A stretch of 36,195 nt of DNA. Source: Elainella saxicola E1 (lineage in GTDB: Bacteria > Cyanobacteriota > Cyanobacteriia > Elainellales > Elainellaceae). Position 1 is the stretch's first letter. Every line of letters starts with the position of its first letter. This document shows positions 16,024-24,582 of the stretch, in pieces. The DNA lies in NCBI GenBank assembly GCA_002796835.1, contig LUGL01000029.1, forward strand, positions 87,363-123,557, in the 5' to 3' direction. The notes below the pieces were generated by a model. That model saw nothing but the letters and a program-made list of their open reading frames with translations. It did not search any database and was not told the DNA's origin. The position numbers and the translations under genes are program-made.

Positions 16024-16626
16024 TTAGTCGGCAATCGCATTCATTAACACATCAGCCAAACTCATATCCCCCATGTCGTCGAGGGTGACCGTGTCGCAGA
16101 TGTCAAACTTGGCTCCCACGCCTTCCAGCTGATCGTCGAGTGCCTGCAAAAACTTGGTGGCCTGGGCATCCGAACCCACCTGAATCATGGAAATGGCCAG
16201 CTCTTCGTCCCGTTCCATCTGCCGACTGGCGTTGATAATCACTTCCATCACGGCTCGGCGATCATCCGGTTCGCCATCAGTGATCACCAGAATCGTTTCG
16301 CCTGCGGGCTTGGTCTGTCCTGCCGCCTTGCGGTGAAAGTAGGAGTTCGTGGCATCCTGAAGCACACTCGCCAAATTGGTCGTGCCAGAAGGATCGTTCT
16401 CCATGAAAATCTGCTCCACCTTGGCAGCCGTGACATCGTCATAGCGACGGAAGCGACCAGAAAAGACATAAACCGTGATGCCGTCTGGATCGAACTGTTC
16501 ACATTTGCGAGCGAGCGCCAGGGTTGACTCCTGGGCTTCCTGCCAACGGCTGCGTCCACCTCGCTGATCGGGGGTAGACATACTGCCGCTTTTATCAATA
16601 ATCAGGGTGTAATCTCTGTCTTTCAA
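16024..16626 (-). CDS. von Willebrand factor type A domain protein
   Basis: This 200-residue protein is essentially one VWA domain. The metal-ion-dependent adhesion site is complete: DKSGSMS (Asp11, Ser13, Ser15), the SGTTNLASVL threonine and ITDGEPDD aspartate. There is no signal peptide or membrane helix, so it is cytoplasmic, unlike adhesins. Comparable small VWA proteins in bacteria work with MoxR-type ATPases, tellurite-resistance-like proteins or kinases, but no such partner gene is visible nearby. The start is a TTG at 16626: GGAGGA lies 7 bases before it, and the first Met (residue 16) lies inside the metal site, so a later start would destroy the domain. The helicase gene stops 110 bases upstream. 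The function is unknown. Confidence 0.88.
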   Translation of the reverse strand: MKDRDYTLIIDKSGSMSTPDQRGGRSRWQEAQESTLALARKCEQFDPDGITVYVFSGRFRRYDDVTAAKVEQIFMENDPSGTTNLASVLQDATNSYFHRKAAGQTKPAGETILVITDGEPDDRRAVMEVIINASRQMERDEELAISMIQVGSDAQATKFLQALDDQLEGVGAKFDICDTVTLDDMGDMSLADVLMNAIAD

Positions 16627-16633
16627 CGCGAAA

Positions 16634-16639
16634 TCCTCC
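16634..16639 (-). promoter_or_regulatory. Strong ribosome binding site deciding a TTG start
   Basis: TCCTCC on the plus strand reads GGAGGA on the coding strand, 7 bases before TTG at 16626. It is one of the best Shine-Dalgarno matches in the window and fixes the non-ATG start of the VWA gene. Confidence 0.75.
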
Positions 16640-16736
16640 AGTTTTTTTAATGTGAGGCAAAGTGCCTTGACTCATACAGAGTTCTACAACCCAGGATTCC
16701 CGTTGTCCGAATTCAAACTGCTACCTGCGACATAGG

Positions 16737-19190
16737 TTAACCATTGCGTCGAGGCAGCGCTTGCGGAAACTGCTTTACTAAAGCAGGCAGTACCGGGCAG
16801 GGCGATCGACTATCCAAGTTCTCAGGTTTGCTCCAGGTAAAGGGAGCCTGATGAGCCGCCGACATCCACAGCAAGCGTCGGGCTCGCGTCATCGCCACAT
16901 AGAGCAGCCGATATTCTTCTGCAGTTTTCAGTGCAGCCGCTCGATTCCAGGCCGCTTGAGTATCGGGAATTTCTGATTCGCCATGAATGCAGGCCCGAAT
17001 CTGGACACGAGCCACTTCCGACAGGTTGCAGTTGCCTAAAAACTGGGCTTGTGGCAGCACTCGCAGCGTTCCCGGCATCACATGATCGTGCAAAAACGGG
17101 ATAAAGACGAAATCCCAGTCCAGGCCCTTGGCTTTGTGCATCGTAATAATGGTGAGCTGGCCGGGACGAATGTAACGAGAATCCGGATCGTCCGTTTCGA
17201 CGGGTTCAAACCGCTCCGATCGGACAATTTCAGTTAACGCCTCTAGAGTGGCGGCCATAGAGGAATTCCCAGCCGTTTGCAGGGCGATCCGATGTGCCAA
17301 TTTATCTGCCGTCGCCAGTTCCGTCTGGTCATATTGCAGGGTCAGCGCTACAAACGGAATCAACTGATAGTGCGGCAGCTCCAATCTGGCTCGCAGCAGT
17401 CCGGTGCAATAGCGGCGTGCTTGCAATGCCGATTCAGGTTGGGGTGGATCGATCGGCCCTGGATAGAGAAACTGCTCCGGCAAGCTGATCAGCGAATTCA
17501 AATCTTGGTTGGGTGCAAGCTGGCGATCGACCAATAACTGCAGCATCGCCTTCAGGTAATCGGGCGAATGGGGGCGATCGAGGAATTGCAGCACCGCCAG
17601 CATCTCGGTGGGAATATGGGAATGCCGATCTTGCTCGCCCACATCAAACAGGGAAATACCCAGCTCTTTCAGGTTGACATCAATTTGATGCTGCTCTGGA
17701 TTGCGCAACAGCTCGCTAATGAACCTCCCCTGCCGATTTTCTCGGACCAAGACGGCAGCACGAGCTTCGGGTTCACGGCTGAGCAAGCTGGCTACCCGCT
17801 TGGCAATCAGATTCACCGACTGGTAGATATCGGGTGGAAACCGGATTTCCAGGCCGCTGCCTTCGGGGTCGGGATTAGCGTCCGGCTGCGGATCATGGCC
17901 AGAAACGGGTTGAATCACCTGGGGACGAAACGGCTGGGTTCGCGGCTCGCCATAGCGCTGATTGACCCAGCTCAACAGAAAATTGGCGGCTTCCATGATG
18001 ATCGGACTGCTGCGCCCCGCCTGATCCATTTCGGCTAAGTTGCCTATTGCAGCGCAAGCCTCACAGAAGTCGGAGAAGAAAATCGGATCGGCAGGGGTGA
18101 AGGTAGAGTTGATTGCCTGATTCGGATCGCCCACCCGCACTAGATTCAACTCAGACGGGTTTTGCGGATCGGCAGCCAAAATTTCCAGCAAGCGCGTTTG
18201 CAGTGGCGAAGAATCCTGGGCCTCGTCTTCAAACACCGCAAAGATTTGGGATTGCCACAGCCGTCGCACCGTTTCATCCTGCAGCACATGCAGCGCCGCC
18301 AAAATCATGTCGTCGTAGTCGATCAATCCCCGCTGTTGCAGCAACTGCTGATAGCGTTCGTACAGCCCTGCTGCGATCGACAGCACATCATAATTCGGAC
18401 CTTCTATGGCGCTGCGCCAGGTTTGCTGTTGAGCCAATTGCCAAACTGCTTCCGGCAACAAGCCTGAACTTTTGGCTTCATGAACGATCGTATAGGCCAG
18501 ATCAGGTAAGACTTCCGTGCGCAAAACCGACTGTCGTCGCAGCCGCTCAGTTTCCTCGCCATCCAGGTAAGTGCCTTCCAGCAACTGCTGATAAGTGTGG
18601 GGATAGGCGGCCAGCCATTGCTCGACGCTGGTGCGAATTAGGCGGTTGCTCTGATTGGGAGAAATCAGCGTCAGCCGTTCCAAATCCAGTCCCGACAGCT
18701 CTGGATGCCGCGTGGCGATGTGGAGGGCCAGTCCATGTAGCGTGTAGACCATAAAGCCCTGGGGCGGCACCGACAGTTCGCGTAAATACTGGCGAATTTT
18801 GTTTTTCAGGTTGGCGACGGCGGAGCGGGTGAAGGTGACGAGCAGGAGGTGAGAGGAGGAAGGGGGAGCAGGGGATAGGGGGGGAGTTGGCAGGAGATTG
18901 AATGAGATGCTTGGGGGTTGCGATGGGCTGATGTCTGGCGGATCGATCGCTCCATCCCAACCCGTGAGTTGTTGACTGCGAGCCATGAAACGTTGGGCTA
19001 ACAAAATTGAGGCTGCGATCGCCATGCCGGTAGACTTACCTGATCCGGGCACCGCAGAAACCGCCAAAGTGCCTCCCTGCCAATCGGCGATGCGTCGCTG
19101 TCCGGGCCGCAGTCCTTGCCTGAGGCGATCGAGCCATTGGGCCTGCAGAAGCGGAGAGGGTGGCATTGATGGCGTCAGGTTGATTGACAT
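16737..19190 (-). CDS. UvrD/Rep-type superfamily 1 DNA helicase
   Basis: This 817-residue ATP-dependent helicase shows the SF1 motifs in order: Q-motif LRPGQRRIADW, Walker A AVPGSGKST (residues 46-54), motif Ia LLLVTFTRSAV, motif II EDEAQD (321-326), RVGDPNQAI, then LTIITMHKAKGLDWDFVF and LLYVAMTRARRLLWMS near the C-terminus. It therefore belongs with UvrD/PcrA/Rep helicases used in DNA repair or replication restart. The exact class is unclear: it differs from canonical UvrD and has no nuclease motif that I can see. A proline/serine-rich stretch of about 40 residues (71-113) lies between motifs I and Ia, where most family members have a short loop. The frame is open to 19256, but ATG 19190 has AAGG before it and is preferred. 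The gene is divergent from the DUF2079 gene. Confidence 0.9.
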   Translation of the reverse strand: MSINLTPSMPPSPLLQAQWLDRLRQGLRPGQRRIADWQGGTLAVSAVPGSGKSTGMAIAASILLAQRFMARSQQLTGWDGAIDPPDISPSQPPSISFNLLPTPPLSPAPPSSSHLLLVTFTRSAVANLKNKIRQYLRELSVPPQGFMVYTLHGLALHIATRHPELSGLDLERLTLISPNQSNRLIRTSVEQWLAAYPHTYQQLLEGTYLDGEETERLRRQSVLRTEVLPDLAYTIVHEAKSSGLLPEAVWQLAQQQTWRSAIEGPNYDVLSIAAGLYERYQQLLQQRGLIDYDDMILAALHVLQDETVRRLWQSQIFAVFEDEAQDSSPLQTRLLEILAADPQNPSELNLVRVGDPNQAINSTFTPADPIFFSDFCEACAAIGNLAEMDQAGRSSPIIMEAANFLLSWVNQRYGEPRTQPFRPQVIQPVSGHDPQPDANPDPEGSGLEIRFPPDIYQSVNLIAKRVASLLSREPEARAAVLVRENRQGRFISELLRNPEQHQIDVNLKELGISLFDVGEQDRHSHIPTEMLAVLQFLDRPHSPDYLKAMLQLLVDRQLAPNQDLNSLISLPEQFLYPGPIDPPQPESALQARRYCTGLLRARLELPHYQLIPFVALTLQYDQTELATADKLAHRIALQTAGNSSMAATLEALTEIVRSERFEPVETDDPDSRYIRPGQLTIITMHKAKGLDWDFVFIPFLHDHVMPGTLRVLPQAQFLGNCNLSEVARVQIRACIHGESEIPDTQAAWNRAAALKTAEEYRLLYVAMTRARRLLWMSAAHQAPFTWSKPENLDSRSPCPVLPALVKQFPQALPRRNG
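18862..18884 (+). other. G-quadruplex-type G-run cluster within helicase gene
   Basis: The plus strand has runs of 5, 4 and 7 G separated by AGCA and ATA. The 7-G run can supply two tracts of three, so the G3-N1-7 rule for a four-tract quadruplex is met. It lies on the template strand of the helicase gene and encodes the Pro-rich insertion. Confidence 0.45.
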
Positions 19191-19452
19191 TTGTAACCTT
19201 GCATCTAAATACTTTTGAATGAGCTGCGCTGCGCGATGCCTCAAGCCTCTATGCAATCGATTAAAAAATAGCGATTGAAGGCGCGATGTTCAGAAAATTC
19301 CACAACATCTTTACGAACATTTGTATTAGATTCTATCCTAGCCAAGATCATAGCGGATCCAAGCCTGCTGTATTGGAGAGCCTGTTTGGAGGAGAATCTA
19401 ACCCTTGTCTCGATGGATGTGATTGGGTTGAAGATTGAAGGTGAAACGTCTC

Positions 19453-20931
19453 ATGCCTGATTTGTCGGATGCTTCGAAAACCCAGATCGATCGGTCTCAA
19501 ACGCTGGATTGGGGCGATCGGTTGAAAGCAATTCGCAGCCATTTTTTGACGAAATGGATTGCCATTGCAGTTGTGATTTTGCTGATCGCCAGCTCTGTCC
19601 GGCATTGGATGCTGATGTCCACCGCGTTCGATCTGGGCATTTACGATCAGGTGGCCTATCTGCTGAGTCGCGGCAAGGAACCCATTTCTTCCTACTTGGG
19701 ATTCCACCACATGGGCAACCACACCGCCTATTCGTTCTATCTAATGGCGTTGCCCTATCTCATATTCCCCTCGGTTTACTGGCTGTTTGGGGTGCAGGCG
19801 GTTTGTTTGGCGCTGGGCGCATGGCCGACCTGGTTATTGGCAAAGCAAGCCGGACTTTCCAGCTCATTATCCATGGCGATGGCGGCGGTGTATTTGCTGC
19901 ATCCGCTAATTTTCAACGTCAATATGTTCGACTTCCACCCGGAAGTGATGGCCCTGCCCGCCCTGCTGTTCTGTATTTTGTTCGCCAGACAGGACCAGAA
20001 ATGGTGGTTTGTGGGGACTTTACTGTTTGCCCTGGGCTGCAAAGATGCGCTATCGGTAACGATCGCCGCCATGGGATTTTGGCTGCTGGTGTTTGAAAAG
20101 CGCCGATTCTATGGAGCCTTTGCTCTGATTGTCGGGGTGGCCTGGTTTTTACTGGCGACGCAGTGGATTATTCCTAGCCTCAGCGGCAGTGAGGCCGCAG
20201 CCGTGGGACGCTATGAGGCGTTGGGGGGCGATTCGGTGCTGGAAGTAGCGCTGAATCTGTTTCTGAAGCCCCATGTGCTGCTCAGCAGGCTAATCTATCC
20301 TGGCTCATTGCAATATCTGGCTTTGCTATTTGTGCCTTTTCTCTGGGGATTGTCGCCTCGGCATTTAGCTCCACTGGTCAGCACAATTCCAGTGATTTTG
20401 CTGAATATTCTCTCCTCAAATGGCGGACAGCGTGACCTGGTGCACCAATATTCCCTGCCGCTCCTGCCGTTCTTTCTGGTGGCAGTCATCGATTCGCTGG
20501 CCGATGGACAGGGCTTATTGCGACAGCGCCGCTGGATTATTCTCTGGGCGTTAGTCATTTTTGTCTCGCTGGCAAAATATGGCCGCTACTATTCGGAATA
20601 TGCGCAAAATCTCGATACCTGGCAGGCTAGCCAAGAAGCGATCGCCCTGATTCCCCGACATGAAGGCGGCGTCATTACCGACAATTGGCATGGGGCACAA
20701 CTCAGCCAGCGAGAGCATATTTTCCTGTTTCGTGGCAACGCTACCTTCAAAGAAGATCTACCTAAAGCCGACTATGTGCTGATCAACGTCAAGCATCCCT
20801 GGGACGACAATCAGGAATTCACGGATCGCATGTTCGATCGATTAAAGCGGCGTCCAGACCTGCAAATCAGCTATGAGCGAGATGGCGTTTATCTGTTTAC
20901 CCGGAAGGGAACTTCAGCCAACCAGCCATAA
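19453..20931 (+). CDS. DUF2079 polytopic membrane protein
   Basis: This protein of 492 residues has about ten membrane helices. It carries the DUF2079 signature: FDLGIYDQVAYLLSRGKEP, FHHMGNHTAYSFYLMALPY, NVNMFDFHPEVMALPALLFC, a GCKDALSVTIAAMG segment and a C-terminal soluble tail with ADYVLINVKHPW. The acidic and histidine residues in the first extracytoplasmic loops resemble GT-C glycosyltransferases such as PMT/ArnT, so use of a lipid-linked sugar is a fair guess, but no DUF2079 activity can be assigned. The frame is open from TTG 19435 and GTG 19441; ATG 19453 was chosen, with GAAGG 11 bases before it, and the choice is uncertain. It is divergent from the helicase and heads a run of three membrane proteins. 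Confidence 0.85.
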   Translation: MPDLSDASKTQIDRSQTLDWGDRLKAIRSHFLTKWIAIAVVILLIASSVRHWMLMSTAFDLGIYDQVAYLLSRGKEPISSYLGFHHMGNHTAYSFYLMALPYLIFPSVYWLFGVQAVCLALGAWPTWLLAKQAGLSSSLSMAMAAVYLLHPLIFNVNMFDFHPEVMALPALLFCILFARQDQKWWFVGTLLFALGCKDALSVTIAAMGFWLLVFEKRRFYGAFALIVGVAWFLLATQWIIPSLSGSEAAAVGRYEALGGDSVLEVALNLFLKPHVLLSRLIYPGSLQYLALLFVPFLWGLSPRHLAPLVSTIPVILLNILSSNGGQRDLVHQYSLPLLPFFLVAVIDSLADGQGLLRQRRWIILWALVIFVSLAKYGRYYSEYAQNLDTWQASQEAIALIPRHEGGVITDNWHGAQLSQREHIFLFRGNATFKEDLPKADYVLINVKHPWDDNQEFTDRMFDRLKRRPDLQISYERDGVYLFTRKGTSANQP

Positions 20932-21013
20932 TCAGACAGGGAACCAAACGTGATAGGATGCCGTTGCTGAAATAGCTGCCACCCCACGTTGAAGCGCAAG
21001 TAGAGAGCCATCT

Positions 21014-22750
21014 GTGAAAGACCTGCGGCAATTCTCCCCCTTCAAGGAAGAGCAGACCAACCGTCCCTCTCGCCGTTCAACCCTGTTTTGGTTTGGCCTC
21101 AGCCTGGTGTTCGCGCTGGTTTACGGAATTTTGGTCTGGAAGCAGGCATTTAGCAGCGAATTTGTCGTGCAGGATGATGCGCGGCAGCATGTGTTCTGGA
21201 TGCAGCGATTTGTCGATTCGTCGCTGTTTCCCCAGGATTGGATTGCTGACTATTTTCAGTCGGTTGCTCCCGCTGGCTATACATGGCTGTATCAGGTTGC
21301 CGCTCTGGGCATCAATCCGTTGTTGTTTAGCAAGCTGTTACCGCCGCTGTTGGGAGTGCTCAGCACGATCGCCAGTTTTGGTATTGTCCTGGAAATATTT
21401 CCGGTTCCAGCCGCCGCTTTTGTTTCGTCATTGCTGCTGAATCAGGTGCTCTGGATGCAGGATGATCTAGTATCCGCCACGCCGCGCGCCTTTATCTATC
21501 CATTGTTTTTGGGCTTCTGCTATTTTCTGCTGCGCCGATCGCTCCTCCCCTGTCTGGCGATGATTGTGTTGCAAGGCTTGTTTTATCCTCAGAGCGTGTT
21601 TCTGTCCGCCGGACTGTTGCCCTTTCAAATCTTACAGTGGCAGGGATGGCGGCCTCGATTATCGCGATCGGTTCAAGACTACTGGTTCTGCGGCCTGGGC
21701 TTGGCGGTGGCGATCGGGGTAATGTTGCCCTATGCCCTGTCGATTTCCCAATTTGATCCGGTGGTGACGCTGGCCGAAGCGCAGCAAATGCCGGAATTTC
21801 AAAAAGGAGGGCGATCGGCCTTTTTCAGCGACGACTTTTGGTGGTTTTGGGTGGAAGGTCCCCGGAGCGGTCTGTTGCCCTATCCTTCCCGTTTACCGAA
21901 GCTCTTGATTTTGGCATTATTGCTGCCCATTAGCCTACGGTTTCCCCAGCAGTTCCCCTTAGTGCAACGGATTCAGCCTGCGATCGGCCTTTTACCGCAG
22001 CTCATGCTGGTGTCGCTGTTTTGGTTTGGTGCAGCCCACGCCCTACTGTTCAAGCTGCATTTACCGAGTCGCTACACGCAGCATAGCTTCCGGTTAATTT
22101 TGAGTTGGGCCGCCGGGATTGCTATCATCATTGGCCTAGATGCCTTGCGCCAGTGGGTCAACCGAAATCCAAAACCCGTTAAACAGATTGTGGCGATCGG
22201 CCTCACGGGTTTAGTCGCAGCCGCACTAATCTTCTACCCCAGCTACAAACGTGCATTCCCGTACACTGGTTACATGGTGGGTACACAACCCGACCTCTAT
22301 CGATTCCTGGCTCAACAACCCAAAGAAATCCTAATCGCTTCCTTGTCTCCTGAAGCAGATAATTTGCCCAGCTTGACTCAGCGATCGGTTTACGTTTCGA
22401 AAGAATACGCAATTCCTTATCACATGGGCTATTACCGACCGTTGCAGCAGCGCATTGAGGCATTGATTGGGGCACAATACAGTCCCGGTCTGCCCAAACT
22501 GAAGCGATTCATTCGCGACACGGGTGTAGATTTCTGGTTGCTCGATCGCTCCGCCTTTACGCCTGAGTATGTAGAAGAAAGCTGGTTTAAGCAATATCCC
22601 AAAGCAGCCAAGCTAGCAGAGCGCAGCCTTAAAACCTCAGCAGGTCCGGCCTTGGCAAAAATGACTCGTCCGTGCGCCGTTTCCCAAAACACGGAATTTA
22701 TTTTGTTAGATGCCGCCTGTATTGTTGATCAGCCGAATCGGGAACCGTGA
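21014..22750 (+). CDS. Large polytopic membrane protein, GT-C-like
   Basis: I do not recognise a named family for this 578-residue protein. After a polar N-terminus (about 25 residues) come about ten hydrophobic helices. The first outer loop has VVQDDARQHVFWMQRFVD followed by LFPQDWIADYFQSVAPAGY; the paired acidic residues after helix 1 are the pattern of GT-C membrane glycosyltransferases that use lipid-phosphate sugars. The C-terminal 160 residues are soluble and probably extracytoplasmic (RSVYVSKEYAIPYHMGYY, GVDFWLLDRSAFTPEYVEE). The start is GTG 21014; no upstream Met is in frame. Its stop overlaps the start of the GT39-like gene, so the two are co-translated. A role in surface glycan assembly is inferred from the fold pattern and neighbours. 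Confidence 0.8.
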   Translation: MKDLRQFSPFKEEQTNRPSRRSTLFWFGLSLVFALVYGILVWKQAFSSEFVVQDDARQHVFWMQRFVDSSLFPQDWIADYFQSVAPAGYTWLYQVAALGINPLLFSKLLPPLLGVLSTIASFGIVLEIFPVPAAAFVSSLLLNQVLWMQDDLVSATPRAFIYPLFLGFCYFLLRRSLLPCLAMIVLQGLFYPQSVFLSAGLLPFQILQWQGWRPRLSRSVQDYWFCGLGLAVAIGVMLPYALSISQFDPVVTLAEAQQMPEFQKGGRSAFFSDDFWWFWVEGPRSGLLPYPSRLPKLLILALLLPISLRFPQQFPLVQRIQPAIGLLPQLMLVSLFWFGAAHALLFKLHLPSRYTQHSFRLILSWAAGIAIIIGLDALRQWVNRNPKPVKQIVAIGLTGLVAAALIFYPSYKRAFPYTGYMVGTQPDLYRFLAQQPKEILIASLSPEADNLPSLTQRSVYVSKEYAIPYHMGYYRPLQQRIEALIGAQYSPGLPKLKRFIRDTGVDFWLLDRSAFTPEYVEESWFKQYPKAAKLAERSLKTSAGPALAKMTRPCAVSQNTEFILLDAACIVDQPNREP

Positions 22751-24495
22751 TGAGCCGCCCTCAAAATTCAATCTTCATTCCCCCACTATTTACTCGTTTG
22801 GGTCAATCGGGCATGGTTTTAGCGATCGTCCTGCTGTTGGGCTTCGGCTTACGATTGTGGCATCTGGACCTCAAACCCCTCTGGCTGGATGAAGTGCTAA
22901 CGGCCATTTTCACGATGGGGCGTGGCTATCAGGATGTGCCGCTGAATCAATTTTTTCCGCTGACTGCCCTCGATCAGGTGTTCACCGTGCAGCCCGGTTT
23001 AAGCTGTGCCGACATTACGCAGCGCATTACTACTGAGTCGGTGCATCCCCCTGTCTTTTTTTGCCTGCTCTATCGCTGGATGAGTTGGCTAAATCCGCAA
23101 AACTGGGTTTGGGCAATGCGATTTCTGCCTGCTCTGTTCGGCGTAGGGGCGATCGCAGCGATGTATTGGCTGAATCGAGTCGCGTTTTCAACTGCTGCTG
23201 GATTGCGGGCTGCTGCTCTGATGGCCGTTTCACCCTTCACGGTCTATCTCTCTCAGGAAGCTCGCCACTACACGCTGCCCATGTTGCTGATTACGTTGAC
23301 GCTGGCATTCCTCGTTCAGATGCAGCAGGATGTAATCCTTCAGAAACGATTACGTCCTCTCGTTTGGACAAGCTGGGTGCTGCTCAACAGTTTGGCGCTC
23401 TACACCCACTACTTTTGTCTGCTATCCCTAATCGCCCAAATTGCCGCTTTGACAGGTTGGTTGCTCTGGAACCATCGATCGATCGCCCGCCGCTACTGGA
23501 TAGGCTGGGGATTGGCCATTAGCGCGATCGGCCTCAGCTATCTACCCTGGCTCCCAACAATGATCAGCCACTTTAGCCGCCCCGAAACCGACTGGTTGAT
23601 TCCCTACAAACCAGACTGGCTCGATCGCTTAGAACCACTTTACCAAACGCTGGTCGGTTGGACGCTGATGGTGATTGCCCTGCCGGTTGAAGGTCAGCCC
23701 AACTGGATTGTGATTCCGGTGACGCTGCTCATCATTGGCTTTATGTTATGGTTCGTCTGGCAGCTCAGAACAGGCTGGCAAAAACATTGGCAAAATATCT
23801 CCAATCGCCCTGGCACGCTTTTGATTGCAGGATTTACCGCCTGTATTCTGCTGCAATTTTTTGCGATCGTCTATCTTCTCAACAAAGATCTAACAGTCGT
23901 TCCCCGCTACAACTTCATCTACTATCCCAGCGTCTGTGCGCTCCTCGGAGCCTGCTTTACGTCCCCCCGCGCTCATACCCATCCACTGATTCACCCCTTC
24001 ACCTTGACTCTCATCGCTGGTCTACTCAGCAGTATTTTTGTCGTCAATGGTCTGGTATTCCAAAAGTCTTATCATCCCGATCAGGTCGCCCAAAACATGG
24101 CCTTTGAGCCAGAAAAGCCATTAGCGGTCGTTGTGAATTATCGATCGCCCCAGGAAGTTGCTCTCGGGCTCAGCTTTGCTTTGGCACTTCGCCAACAATA
24201 TCCGCCCGAAACGATCGATCAGCTGGTGCGGTTTGCGTTTGTCGATCGATCGGAGGGATACAGCGAAGCCTGGAAAAAGCTCAGCCAGATAGAACAGTCT
24301 TTAATACCGCCGCTGAATCTTTGGGTAGTAGCATCCCCTGGTATGCGGACAAAGGATTATCCGCAACAGCTCACCTTAAATGCACCATCCACACCCGGTA
24401 CTCGTCCCAAAATGCGGTGTTTGGTGGGCGATCGGTTGTACCGACAGGGATTTCCTTATCAACTTTATCGGTGTAGATCGTTGGATCGGAAATAA
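22750..24495 (+). CDS. GT39/PMT-like membrane glycosyltransferase
   Basis: This 581-residue protein has the layout of ArnT/PMT-type GT-C enzymes: helix 1 (LAIVLLLGFGLRLWHLD), then LKPLWLDEVLTAIF with the catalytic-type Asp-Glu pair, then TESVHPPVFFCLLYRWMSW with the HPP motif, AMRFLPALFGVGAIAAMYW, AALMAVSPFTVYLSQEARHY and further helices to about residue 430, with a soluble C-terminal domain. Such enzymes move a sugar from polyprenyl-phosphate to an acceptor outside the membrane. Donor and acceptor are unknown. The ATG at 22750 overlaps the TGA of the previous gene (GTG at 22747 is the alternative). The last 15 bases, including the stop codon, are duplicated exactly just after the gene. Confidence 0.87.
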   Translation: MSRPQNSIFIPPLFTRLGQSGMVLAIVLLLGFGLRLWHLDLKPLWLDEVLTAIFTMGRGYQDVPLNQFFPLTALDQVFTVQPGLSCADITQRITTESVHPPVFFCLLYRWMSWLNPQNWVWAMRFLPALFGVGAIAAMYWLNRVAFSTAAGLRAAALMAVSPFTVYLSQEARHYTLPMLLITLTLAFLVQMQQDVILQKRLRPLVWTSWVLLNSLALYTHYFCLLSLIAQIAALTGWLLWNHRSIARRYWIGWGLAISAIGLSYLPWLPTMISHFSRPETDWLIPYKPDWLDRLEPLYQTLVGWTLMVIALPVEGQPNWIVIPVTLLIIGFMLWFVWQLRTGWQKHWQNISNRPGTLLIAGFTACILLQFFAIVYLLNKDLTVVPRYNFIYYPSVCALLGACFTSPRAHTHPLIHPFTLTLIAGLLSSIFVVNGLVFQKSYHPDQVAQNMAFEPEKPLAVVVNYRSPQEVALGLSFALALRQQYPPETIDQLVRFAFVDRSEGYSEAWKKLSQIEQSLIPPLNLWVVASPGMRTKDYPQQLTLNAPSTPGTRPKMRCLVGDRLYRQGFPYQLYRCRSLDRK

Positions 24496-24510
24496 TTGGA
24501 TCGGAAATAA
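24481..24510 (+). repeat. Perfect 15-bp tandem duplication across a stop codon
   Basis: TTGGATCGGAAATAA occurs at 24481-24495 and again at 24496-24510 with no spacer. The first copy encodes Leu-Asp-Arg-Lys-stop, the end of the GT39-like protein; the second copy repeats the same codons in the same frame behind the stop. It marks the boundary with the AT-rich convergent cluster. Confidence 0.95.
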
Positions 24511-24582
24511 ACAAAGCATGAGGGATTCAACATTTAGCCAGCAAATCTTTCAAAATTGGCGCAAGTATCAATAGTAAATCTA

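Noticed and set aside
18113-18754. 213-codon plus-strand frame
   Set aside because: Antisense to the helicase gene, whose motifs are unambiguous; composition is a shadow of the opposite strand.
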